From contig SCHM01000002.1 in assembly GCA_004123355.1 (NCBI GenBank), positions 10,265,569-10,329,568 on the forward strand: a stretch of DNA of 64,000 bases, in the 5' to 3' direction. A model generated the notes under the pieces. It had not been told where the DNA came from, searched no databases, and saw only the letters and a list, made by a program, of their open reading frames with translations. Positions 35,644 through 47,167 of this stretch are shown here, piece after piece. The position numbers and the translations under genes were made by a program. Within the stretch, counting starts at the first letter, position 1; each line of letters starts with the position of its first letter. This DNA comes from Amphirosellinia nigrospora. Taxonomy: Eukaryota; Ascomycota; Sordariomycetes; Xylariales; Xylariaceae.

Positions 35644-37506
35644 ATGACGACCGGTCCGTTTCCCGTGCCTCATGCCACCGTCCCCTTCTGGCGGACAGAG
35701 CTTCAGTAAGTAAATCCTCTACCTGACGAGTTGAAGGGCTCGTCCTCAGGCTAAAAGGCAACCGCCGGGAGCTGATTTACACTTTTAAAACACTATGCTT
35801 AGGATGGGATAGCTGATCGCAGCGGCACAGCGAGCTCGATTCTCATCGGAGTACGCCGGACCTCCCTGAGAAGCAGGACATTGTCATCATCGGGGCGGGG
35901 TTTGCTGGTGCTGGGTTGGCTCACTATCTCTTGGAAGATAAATCGGCGTCTAAACTTAGCATCACTATCCTAGAGGCGCGGGAGGCGTGTTCGGGTGCTA
36001 CTGGCAGAAATGGTCGGTGTCTTCATCACTACTTCCCTTGCTGATAAAAAACTTGAAAAGATTACTAGGCACAGTACTCATGATTAATGTGTAGGCGGAC
36101 AACTCAGACCTGACATCTTTAACGGTGCGGCGTCACGTATGAAAGCGCATGGTCTTGACGTTGCTAATGAGGTTGCGCACTTCGAGCTTGAAAACGCCGA
36201 GGCTCTGAAGCATCTCATCAAAAGCGAGGGCATCGACTGTGATCTCACACCCGTCACCACAGGCAGTGCATTCGTGGACGAAGCCCAAGCAGCTGATACG
36301 AAGGCGCTCTGGGACTATATGCTGACCAAAGGTAGCCCTGCGCTTAAACATGTCACGTATCATGGCCCAGAGGACGCGGAGAAGGTTTCCGGCGTCAGGG
36401 GCGCGGTGGCGTTGTATACGTTCCCTGGTGCTGTGATATGGTGAGTAAGCATCGGAAGTGGCATAATCATACTCAACGTTGGCGCTGACTCGACTCTGTG
36501 AAGGCCGTATAAGATGGTCATGCACCTCCTTGCCGGTGCCGTTGGGGCTGGTGTCAACCTTCAGACTCACACGCCTGTGCGCGCGGTCTTGCCAGATGTA
36601 GACGACGAGGGCTACTGGACGCTGAAGACGCCACGGGGGACCATTAAAGCGAGGCGCGTCGTCTTTGCGACAAATGGTTACACGAGTGGTTTGCTGCCCG
36701 AGTATGTCGATGCCATCTTGCCAAGCCGCGGAGCGTAAGTCACTCTCGTAGCCCCTTTCTTCTTTTGGAGTATATATTTCCAAAAACTCTCAAAACCACG
36801 CTGTATATGGTAATAGCTGACGCCGATTATTCAGCTGTGCCCGTGTCGTGGCCACGAAAGATGCAGGACGACCACCGCTTCCCTCGTGTGGTGTCGTTAC
36901 CGACAGCCCAAATACAATGGATAATTATTGGGGTGTACGCCCTGATGGTAGCTTCATTGTTGGCGGTTCGGGGAGCTATAGGGATAAGCGCGAACTCTGG
37001 GAAAGGAATTTCGACGATGCCTCGTTGATCGAGCTGGCGCTCCCGTTTGCTGAGCAGTGGGCCGGCAAGAATCTTCTTGGCTGGGAGGAGACTAAGATGA
37101 AGATTGAGAATGCGTGGACGGGCATTATGGGGGTGAGTGAGCCCCTTCTCTTTCTCTCTATGGTTCTCTCGTCCTTCAATTTTACCCCCCTTTTTCTCCG
37201 TGTCACGCAAACACCCGACGAGGTTGTTGTTATTGTTGTCGCTTCAGTTCTGACAGATGATATAACAGTACACTTCGGATGATTTACCACATGTTGGCCC
37301 AGTGCCTGGCAAGGAGGGTCTGTACATCTGCGCTGGCTTTATCGGTCACGGAATGCCTAACGTGCTTCTATGTGCAAAGCGGTTGCCAAGCTTCTGAAAG
37401 ATGGTTCTCCGTTGACTGAATCAGGAGTCCCCGCTTGCTATGAGACGTCTTCGGAGAGGTTGCGCGGGCTCGCTAGGTACTCAGCAGCACATGTCACCGT
37501 GGCCTA
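35644..37506 (+). CDS. FAD-dependent oxidoreductase of the DAO superfamily
   Basis: Flavin oxidase related to glycine/D-amino-acid oxidases and gamma-glutamylputrescine oxidase; it should oxidise an amine to an imine with release of H2O2. The start at 35644 gives MTTGPFPVPHATVPFWRTEL, a usual N-terminus for the fungal group. After an intron comes DIVIIGAGFAGAGLAHYLL (FAD motif) and the typical ATGRNGGQLRPD across a second intron (about 36015-36092). Later blocks are VVFATNGYTSGLLPEY, NYWGVRPDGSFIVGG, and after the last intron (about 37131-37268) YTSDDLPHVGPVPGKEGLYI and CAGFIGHGMPN. One single-base frame change near 37370 precedes CAKAVAKLLKDG. The stop TAA is at 37504-37506. It is not a close copy of the oxidase at 29726. 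Confidence 0.85.
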
Positions 37507-38448
37507 AAGCAGTAGCTACCGTGAGCGTGCTCGGGGCTCGGGGAGATATATTTAGTGCGGCCGTTGGTGGCCCAATAAGGGACCTGCGCTGATGTCATTC
37601 CTCATGGGGGCTTGCGAGATGCCAAACTTGTAGTCTATGCATATGTACCTACCTAGGTAGTTATAGCAAGGGTAAGACATGTTTAGATGTGAACGGCAAT
37701 CTAATCTACCTTCGTAGCGCGATAGTCTATAGCTATGATCCTGGATTAGTTATTAGTAGTTGCTTTTAAATTTTAATTATAGTAGGCATGAAAAGGGTTG
37801 GAACAGCTATGGGTTAATCGACCTTTAAAAGAGCCGGATGTAACAGGTGATCTAGGTACAAGATGGCTCATGGAATAGCTGTAGAATGCCTGTAGAAGGC
37901 TGCAGTAGGGCCTTTGATTAGCGCCAAGACGACAAAATGACCATCAAGCACGGTTCACTTAATCTGGGTGGATTTGCGGGTCCCATCTAGGCCGACCGGC
38001 TGACCAGGGTGTCGCGCAGCAAGAAGCGTCCCATCTTGTCGCATCTCATTTGCTCATGACTGATCATGACAACTTGCCTCAACGCTCCCCCAATGCCGCT
38101 GTCCTACCTTCATTCTCTCGCGCGAACTGACCGAGCATCGCCGTATTCTGCGAGTACATTGGGCATGGCCTGTAATAATAGTTGAAATTCTTCGATTGAC
38201 TTTGTATAAATTTGTGAGTGCTCATCTCCGCTTCCATTCCACGTTGTGGCCCCTATCGTCGCGGTTATTGATGTCCTGTCCTCCTGCCTGCCTGCAGGTT
38301 CGTGGCCTCGGCAAGATGCCCCATGTAACACACAGAATGCTATAGTGCTGACGTCTATATGCGAAATAGGTTGCAAGTGTACACGGCTGCGATCTGCCCT
38401 TTGCGCAGCCTATTTCCCTCGTTTGATTTTATTTAATTCGTCACTATA
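37507..38448. other. Intergenic region upstream of SEC16
   Basis: About 0.9 kb. A perfect 12-base palindrome CTACCTAGGTAG lies at 37649-37660 inside TACCTACCTAGGTAG. The 300 bases before 38449 are pyrimidine-rich and leader-like. An 88-codon minus frame at 38110-38376 has no support. Confidence 0.5.
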
Positions 38449-41400
38449 ATGGCTTCGGATACCCAAGTCCAGCCTGGCATCCGGCCAAGAGGCCAAATTC
38501 TTCGGCCGACGAGAAGCCTTTCGGAGGCGACCACTCTTTCGATCAACGCCACCCCTCAGCTTCTATACCCGCGATCGACGAATCGCCCCAAAATGACGCG
38601 ACCGATTCCCGACTGAGCAACCTTCCTCTGCAGACGACTTTACAGCCCAGCTCCGAATCATATTGCAGATTTTGACCACTACGAACACGAAGAAGAGTCG
38701 GTGCTGCCTTGTGGGACACGGAGGCGCCGGTACATAACCAAGGTGAGACGGAGATACTGGATGATGGAGAACCTGCGCGGACTGAGCACGCCTCGAAACA
38801 CCTGAGCACAATGTCGTTTGCTCGTACAGTTTCTCATGAGGTTAGCTTTAATGATGATGAAGACGCGGAATGGAATCTCCAGCGTTCCGAGACCGACCCT
38901 TTGGCTTCATGCCGGAACCTGAGAGAACAAATTCGTTCCCTGTTGTGCCACAGGTGGAAAATTCGATAGACGAATCGTATTTACTCTCCCCCCACGACCC
39001 AGGCCGAAGAAATTTTGCAAGAGCTGGAGACTGAGACCCTTCATGTTGATACTACTGCCTCTGAATCGAATGCTGCTGAGCAGTTGGACGTCGGACGTGT
39101 GAATGCCGATGGGCAAAAAACAGTTTGTTTCAGAACACCGTTGGTGGTGAGTTGATTGGCACTGAAGAACAAGCATCGGACGCGCGTTACGAGGAAGGGT
39201 TGCCTTTGATTCCTCAAAATGAATCGCTCGAGACAACTGCGAGCGTTGAAAACGTGGTTGTCGATCCGACGGACTTTTCTCTCATGACGAGACTGCTGAT
39301 GCCGGGACGATTTTTTCAGTCAGATACAAGATGACCCGGAGACGCCGCCAAATATTCCGCTGGATCGCGCTCTTCAACGGAAGTCTACGACCATGGTAAT
39401 AGGGCAAGATGTTTACGTGGCACCTATGAGCCCGTAAATGATTTTCAACCTGGGACCCCAGACATTCGAAATGCTGCCAGTGTGAATGGAGACTCCGTGC
39501 ACTCACCAGAGGGAGGAGCCAAACTCGCAACCAGGACCGAGGATATTGATGCGAATGGGCTGCAGCCTTTGGCGATGACGACGACGACGACTTCTTGCTG
39601 GACACAACGACAGAGTCTAAAGAGCTGGATCCGGCTGATATCTTTGGTAGTGATGACGAGGGTTTCCTAGATGATGATGAGGTACCAACACTTTGGCTCC
39701 TCCACAGGCGCAGGCTTCGCAACCCAACCTCAATGGTCGTTATACACCTGGGTCAGTTCAGCAGCCATCCTATCCTGGCCCAAATCCATATGCATCAGCA
39801 CCTCCTGTTGCGCAAGTACCTAAACTCAACAACGTCATCCACTCTACAGCGCAAACACGACGCCTCAGCTAAGGGGATATGGGGTACCGCCTCCAAAGCC
39901 TGATATGCCTAAGGCTCAGAGCTTTGTCGGCAAGTCGAAAGGCGGGTATCAGTCACCTTACGACCTCCCAATGGATGTAGTAAAGCTCCCGAAGAAGCGA
40001 GCAAGTGCGCAACAGCTGCCTCGAGTCAGTCCTGCGTCGCCAGCGCCTCCGTCGAATCTTCCACCCAGAAGTGGGAACACGTATGCACAACCTCCACCAC
40101 CTGGAGGATCAGTTTCAAGCTTGTCGCCCAGGCTCTAGCCATTCGAATCAGCCGTCAAGCCTCGGCGTCAGAAATTTACCCTCAGCTCAAATCTAAGTCC
40201 AGTTTCTTTGAAGATCTACCTGTGACATCTAAACCTCGCCCTTCATCTCGCCAAGCGACTCATCTTCTCCAACTCTGACAACCCCTTATGGGAACCCAAA
40301 CCACCTCAAGGACCACCAATGGGTGCTCCATTGATGCCTCCACCTGTAGCGTCGTCACCGGTTCAATCCCCGTTGTCCCGACACGGGGTGCTGGTGTAGC
40401 TGGACTAGTCGCCCCTGAACGTGTTAGTCCATATGCGTCTTTGCAATCTGAGGCTCCTGGTCGACCTCAACCTCCCTCTGCAGTAAATAACCGCTACTCC
40501 CCTGCTGCCCATTCTCCTGGCGCGAACGGGATTGTTCCAGCACCGGCTTCAACGAGCCGATACTCACCAGCACCGCCGAATTCTCGATCGTCCAGCGGCA
40601 GCTACTCTGCAGTACCTCCACCAATGCTTCCTCATCAACCTAGGACTTCCAGCCCTCTGGCTCACTTCGAAGTGTCCATGGGAAATTTGACAATAAACTC
40701 GCAAGCCCAGTCAACGGGGATGGCGTCCCGCTGTTGCGAACCAGTTCATCCCAATATGAACACCGTTCTACGAGAGTGCCTTCACTTCCTCCGACACAAG
40801 AGGTAGAAGAAGAGCAGTCCCTGGAATCGTCCCTAATATGGCAGCCAGCGGACTAGGCATTTCATCAGAACCAAGATACGCTCCAGCACGGGTGGGGCAT
40901 ACACCACCACCATTGGGTATTCCTCATCAAACCCTCTATCACCCCGAAACGTTCATTATCAAACTATACACCACAGCCTGGAACCCATACAATTTCAAAG
41001 GAGACTAGCTTCGTGCCACCGCCTCGGTCGCAGACACAATCTCCTGGGGCAGTTTACGGTAACCGCGGGTTGCGAAATCAACTGATTCGGCACCTCGACC
41101 GTCTTCAGCACATGCCCCTACTTCTCCACTATCGACATATGCCGCCCAGACTGCGCATCCCACTATTCGCGCTCGTGGTATGTCTCAGTCTCTCAACTTG
41201 GTGCCACCTACAGATGGTCGTGAACTTGATCCTTTGCAACGCTGGCGTGGAGCCCCTGCATTTCATGGGGTGTCGGAGGGCTGTTTGTATCAACTTTCCC
41301 CAAAGAAATACCGCGCTATGGTATAAGTTCCAATGTTCCGCAGATCACTCGGAGTCCCGGTGAGGTGAAAGTGAAACATCTGAAAGACATCCAACCTCTG

Positions 41401-44139
41401 GAAGATCGACTCTCTAAATTTCCAGGCCCATTGAAAGGCAAATCCAAGAAGAAGGAAGTCACTTCGTGGCTTACGGCTGGCATTGATGCCCTCGAGGGGA
41501 CGTCATCAAACCTTGCGATCCAGCAGCATATTCCACACGAAGACAAGAGGGGGTCGAGCGAGTATTACTATGGAAAATCTTGAGGGTCTTGGTTGAGAAC
41601 GACGGTGTTTTGGAAGGCAATCCCACAGTTGAGAAGGCCGTCCGTGACGTTATCTCTCCAGGGCTTGAAGTCGCCACTCCTGAGGTATCATCGACAATCT
41701 CCACTGGTATGGACCTGACAGGAATGATCACAACAGCAGCTGGTATGCAGGCGGATGCTTCAGATACTGCGGCTGCTGAGTCTATACGGAAGCATTTGCT
41801 TGTGGGCGATCGTGAAAAAGCTGTGTGGGCAGCGGTCGATAAAAGGTTATGGGGTCACGCTATTCTCATATCTAGTTCTATGCCAACCCCTGAGCTTTAT
41901 CGACAGGTCGCCCAGGAATTTATTAAGAAAGAAGTCAACCATGCGGGTCATGGTAACGAGTCATTGGCTTCTCTTTACAGTGTTTTATCGGGAAATTTCG
42001 AGGAGGCTGTCGATGAACTTGTCCCTGTGCATGCCCGAGCTGGTCTGCAGCTGATGTCCACTTCTGCTTCTGCCACGTCTCAGGATGTTCTAGCTGGATT
42101 GGACAAATGGCGTGAGACATTGGGAATGATACTTAGTAACAGGCGACAAGGGATGGTCAAGCTTTGCGCTCGTTAGGAAACCTTCTTTCTGGATACGGAA
42201 GGGCCGAGGCCGCTCACATTTGCTACATATTTGCGAAACAATTTGCCATATTTGGTGGCTTGGACGACCCCAATGCTAATTTCGTTCTCGTGGGCGCCGA
42301 TCACCGACGCCAGGCCGACCAATTTGCCAAGGAGACTGAAGCGCTGCAGCTCAGCGAGGTGTATGAATATGGACTATCACTTGCACCCGGTTCGAACGTG
42401 GCGCAAAGTTGTCCCCATTTAGCTGCGTACAAGCTACAACATGCTATAGTTCTTGCTGAATACGGCTTCCGAGACAAGGCCCTACACTATTGCGAAGCTA
42501 TATGGGCGCTATCACATCTCAAACGAAGAAGTCGCCCTACTTCAACCCTGTGCTGGAGTCAGCTGTTGATGATATTATGAGAAGATTGAAGCAGGCTGCT
42601 GGTGATGAGTCATCGTCATGGATTCCTAAACCTAAGATGGACCAAGTCTCTAATAACATATGGACACGGTTCAACAAGTTTGTTGCAGGTCCTGACGAGA
42701 ACGGTGGAAAATGGAGTTTCCGGTGAGGGCGGTGCCGAGGTTGGCCCTTTCGCACGTATTACTGGTGGTACACCTGCGGCCAGTCGATCCCTTCCGTGTC
42801 TAACTTCGAAGTGTACGGGACAAGCCCATCATTTCCCACAAACAAATCTTCCTCAGCATACGCTCCTGTTGCTGCCCAGTCCTTGGCCTCACCTTATGAA
42901 CCCACTGGTGCATATAACCCTGCGCCACGATCATCAATGGAGAGAACATCGGGTGAGCTGCGGCGAAGCTCCTATGATTCTACAAGACGAGGTTCGGATA
43001 TGCAAAACTCAAATGCCAATCCGTACGCACCTATGTCTATGAGCAACTTGTCGCCTAAAAATCCCTACCAGCCCACAGCTCCGTCAGACGCGTCACCGTA
43101 TACCCCTATTTCTCAGAGCCAACAATCGCCTCCTTTGCCTGGACACTCATCGGATGTTGGTTACCCAGGATATCAACCATTTAGTGGCGATCAGGGTCCG
43201 GATAGAGCGTCCAGCATTAACTCGGGTTACCAACCTTCTTATGGGGCTTTGAGTCACCCTCAATGCATAGTTTTGACCCACCTACAGCACAGCCAGATAG
43301 TTCAACAGGTCATTATGAGCCTCCTTCGTACCAGCCCTCTGGTTTTGAGCCGCCGTCTTACGAACCTGGCCAATGGGCGATGATGAGTCGGAAACGAAAC
43401 CTAGAAAGAAGAGTTTCATGGATAACGATGACGATGATGTTCCTGGCCTAAAACCTCAAGATAGGAGCAAGACTGAAAAGGATCGAGAAAATGCAGAGAT
43501 GTTTCGGAAGGTGGCTGAAGAAGAGGGTGAGTTTCGCCGTATATAAGTATAAGCACAAAGAAACCTGCTAACAGATGCCAGAAAAACGTGCTGCTGAAGG
43601 GAAAGCTGCGAAGAAAGGTGGTTGGGGCTTTGGTGGATGGTTTGGTGGTGGCAAGAAGGAGTCTACCGAATTGCCCAACAAGCCTATCAAAGCCAAGTTG
43701 GGCGAAGCCAGCAGCTTCGTGTACGATCCTGACCTGAAGCGTTGGGTCAACAAGAAGCCAGGGGCGGAAAACGCGCCTGCGAAGTCTGCTACACCACCAC
43801 CACCTCGTGCTTCCAGTACGCCTCCTATCAGTACTATGTCAGCACCACCAATTGGAATCACGGCTCCACCGCTCCCTCGCCCTACACCCCCTCCAATGAC
43901 ACTGAAAACGCAATTTCTACCGAGAGCCTAAACGCACCAGGCGCGCCCCCATGGCGCGCAGCATCTCGAATCAGAGTAATAGTGCACCGGGCGGCGCCCC
44001 AAGTGCGCCACCAAGTAGACCCACTACCAGCCTTAGCAACGCGAGTAGTATCGACGACCTCCTAGGAGCAGCAGGACCGCGAAAAGGCCCTAAGAAGTCA
44101 CGGAAAGCAGGACGTTATGTGGATGTTATGGCGAAGTGA
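38449..44139 (+). CDS. sec16: Sec16, COPII coat assembly scaffold
   Basis: Sec16 marks ER exit sites and gathers COPII coat parts. It starts [10 protein letters not shown] and soon shows [20 protein letters not shown], a motif near the N-terminus of ascomycete Sec16. The acidic block [20 protein letters not shown] lies at about 39610-39670. A Pro/Ser/Gln-rich disordered stretch follows to 41300. The central conserved domain begins near [20 protein letters not shown] (41385). The ACE1 helical domain ([20 protein letters not shown], then [17 protein letters not shown]) spans about 41780-42560. The C-terminal conserved region [16 protein letters not shown] lies at about 43611-43660, with [20 protein letters not shown] after it. 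The end is GRYVDVMAK. An intron lies at about 43525-43570. The frame changes about fifteen times by single bases, yet conserved blocks persist throughout, so indel errors are the likeliest cause. Confidence 0.93.
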
Positions 44140-45006
44140 GGCCTCGTGCAATGAGAATAAATGTATGTCGAGACGGAACGACTTGTGCATGATCTACCAT
44201 GATTACTGTCCCAGGGGAATGGGTTGGCGAAGGGGTTAACGGTGGTAAAGATACAGGCGTGGTCATGCTCCACATTATTAAACCTTGGATCGGCGTTGGT
44301 GGATTTGAAGACGTTATTTGTATGCCGTGTATCATAAACTTAGCAATATTGTAATAAGTTATATTCTTTCTTGGCCCGCTTCTTAGCTAGCGTGCACTCT
44401 TCCTTCTTAGGCATGATGAGCGTAGTGTCTAGAAAGCGAAGCGGTGTCTGTCTCGCCGGTATGGACAGAAGTGTTTGGCCGAGAGAAGCTCGGACTCCTT
44501 TTATACTTGTATGTATACGGTATTGTTGATTGAGCGGGCGTGATGACAGTTGCTTCTGGTTCTTAGAACATGGTATTGGCAAGGAAGCATATATTGCGTT
44601 CGGAACAGCTGGCACCAGCTGCCCTACAGCTTAGTTCCTAGTGTCCGGCACCTGTTGCTTAGAACTTTGGACAAGCAGACTTCTACTGAAAGCCATATCT
44701 CATCTACCGAACATAAGAGCTTTGCATGGTTTTTACTAGTTCTAATAAGATATCTCATCTCCAATGCGGCATACATAGCCTCTGCCCATATAGACGCGAT
44801 TGTTAATTTTCCTCTTTCCCCCCCAAGCTCAAACATCAACTTCAGAGACTGCAGTCTCGTTGGTTAGGGCGGGCGATTGAGCGTAGGAGGCCCCGTCGTA
44901 ACCTCTTCGAGAGTTGGTGGTTCTATACGAGACGACGAGTCGTGGAATGAAAACTCCAGCATTGAAACTGTTAGCCTAGATATTGGGACGACTTGAATTA
45001 GAGAAG
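44140..45006. other. Convergent intergenic region
   Basis: About 0.9 kb between the ends of SEC16 and the dynamin gene. Short minus frames at 44126-44335 and 44340-44615 and a plus frame at 44550-44867 have no known motif. If the dynamin gene has a further small last exon it would end near 44930. Confidence 0.5.
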
Positions 45007-47167
45007 TCAACTCACGTCCGCCAGACTCTGTGGCCGAAAGTCTTTCTTGAATCGTCCCAATTGCGACAGACCTCTCTGCAGTACCGACAGCTTCTCATTC
45101 AAACGCTTGCGTTCACCAGCGGAAGTTAGGCTCTCACTAGCTATCGAATGCACCTCTTCATCCGAAAGATTACAGATACCCTCCGGAGTCAAGAGTCGAG
45201 GGAGTTCTTGGATCAAGCATATCTCGATGGCCAGGGTACTAACATCGTCAATCACTGTCTTCAGTGCGACCTATGTCTAATTAGTTAAGAATAGGTTGGG
45301 AGCATTACGAGCGACTCGCCTTATAGTACGCCTCCATTAAATCGATGGCCTTGGAACAGGAATAAACGTCCATGTCAAGCTCTGAGCTTGACATCAGGCT
45401 ATCGATGAGTGACTCCAAGGTGAATGAGTGGGTTTGTGCCATCTGGGAACTCCGAACCAAAGAACTGAGTGAGTCGATGCTTCATATCAAGTCGTCTGCG
45501 TTCGTCTTGTTTCTTCTGGAAATTTTCTGTTAGGTAGTGGTTGTATGTGATGGGGTGTCCCGATAAATGTGGGTGTAATATGTCTGCAAGTCTATTTTCG
45601 AGGTTCGCCTTAATGACATCCATCGTAGGATTTATGATAAACCGGGTTATGCCAACGGCGGTTTCTTCATCGGCTACATGGCTCAAGATCGCGCTGGTAG
45701 CCTTGGAGACAGATGCAAGCATTTGATGATTCAGGTCACCCACGAGGCTTTCCCATGGCTTGCATTGCTTACTGAAGAGTTCGGCGACGATGAGGGGATT
45801 ATAGGAGCCCGGTAGCTCACGACCGCGACTCTCCCTCATGATAATTTTGACTTCTTCAATATACTTATCACGTGAGATAGATCTCAGGTCGTCGGCATCA
45901 TCGACATCACACTCTGTGATACGCTTTGCCTGGCCGCGAGTCCTCATCTCCTTCGCAAAGTCCATCAATGTATTTTGGACAACTGCTCGCAAACGCCTAG
46001 AGTACTGAGTGCCATTGTCCGAAGTAACGAAAAAGGGGTCAGTATAGTTGCCGTCAATACTTGCTTGGGCCAAGGTGGTGAATGATGTGCTAATGCGAAA
46101 GAGATGTCGGCGCTGCTCTGCGACACTGCCTCTTGCATCGCCCAATCTCGACAGCTTCTCTTTGGATTCGCGAATCCCTGTCTCGACATTCTCCAGGACA
46201 CTTGGTAGCTGATTGATGATCTGGTCATGGAGGACACTGCTCATGCGAATGCGTAGATTCGCGACCCCTAGTTGGACCGCGTCAAGAGTTGTCCAAAGAC
46301 CGGTGGAGAAGAACTCTATCTCCGCCTCATCACGCTCAGCAGTAGAGGTATCGCGGCTGGCGTAGCTTCGGTTGCGTAGTACATGCCACCCAAGACGAAA
46401 TTTGACATCTTGATTCTGAGCCAGTTCCACATAGAACCTCTCACTGTCAGAGCCCTTGTCTAACGTGTCTGGCTTGGTAATGAGCCCCAGGGTGCGGCTA
46501 CCATCAGGGTCGAGCGCTCGCGCATGACGCGTCACCTGCTGGAGAGCGAAGTCGCTTTTGGCAGAGACGACGGCAAGGATGATGCTGCGTGGCTTCTTCA
46601 TGTAGGAGAGAACAAGCCCCGCACCAGTTTCGCATCTTCCTCCGATTGATCTTTGTTACCAGCCAAGAATAGACCAGGCAAGTCAACCATGGTGAGATGG
46701 GGTTGACTTGGTCCAGAGATCTCAACACGAAGGATATCAGTGCTGAATACCCTGCTGTTAATGTCGAGACCCATGGCTTGCTTGGCTTCTTCGACGACAG
46801 GACCAATATCCAAAGCCTCTTGGTTGTATTGGAAGGCTTCGAGCTTCTGTCGCTCATGGTCGGGGCGATCATGGCTCGGAATGATACGAATTTGAACGCC
46901 CGATTCTGGACTGCGACGAAGTATAAGCTCAGTCGCGAACCGGGTGCACAGATTATCCTTGGTTGGAAATGAAAGACCCGAGATGGCCTCCAAGACAGAG
47001 CTTTTTCCAGACGACTGGTCGCCGCAGACGATGATCTGTGGCAGATCGACGTAGCGTCCAATTCCCTGGGACCGAAGGGTGTCAATGACGTCAAGAAGAT
47101 TTCGATGATCTTCATTCTGGAGATGACTGCCATCATATTGAGCACTAGCCTTGATTTCGTCCTTCAT
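45007..47167 (-). CDS. Dynamin-family GTPase (Mx/Vps1-like)
   Basis: Large GTPase that remodels membranes. The start at 47167 gives MKDEIKASAQYDGSHLQNED. GTPase motifs are complete: P-loop CGDQSSGKSSVLEAIS, the conserved Thr of G2 in NLCTRFATELILRR, DLPG (G3), TKPD (G4). The middle/stalk domain covers about 46300-45450 and the GTPase effector domain is YYKVALKTVIDDVSTLAIEI to the end (LRRLLTPE-like PRLLTPEGICNLSDEE). There is no PH or transmembrane segment, which groups it with the Mx-like fungal dynamins. Single-base frame changes lie near 46605 and 45430. An intron at 45271-45319 has a GC donor (AAG|GCGAGT). The frame stops at 45007, or could splice at a GTGAGT just before it. Target membrane cannot be told. 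Confidence 0.92.

Noticed and set aside
38449-44139. SEC16 as a true pseudogene
   Set aside because: Breaks are single bases with the protein conserved on each side, and neighbouring essential genes show the same pattern; sequencing error is more likely.
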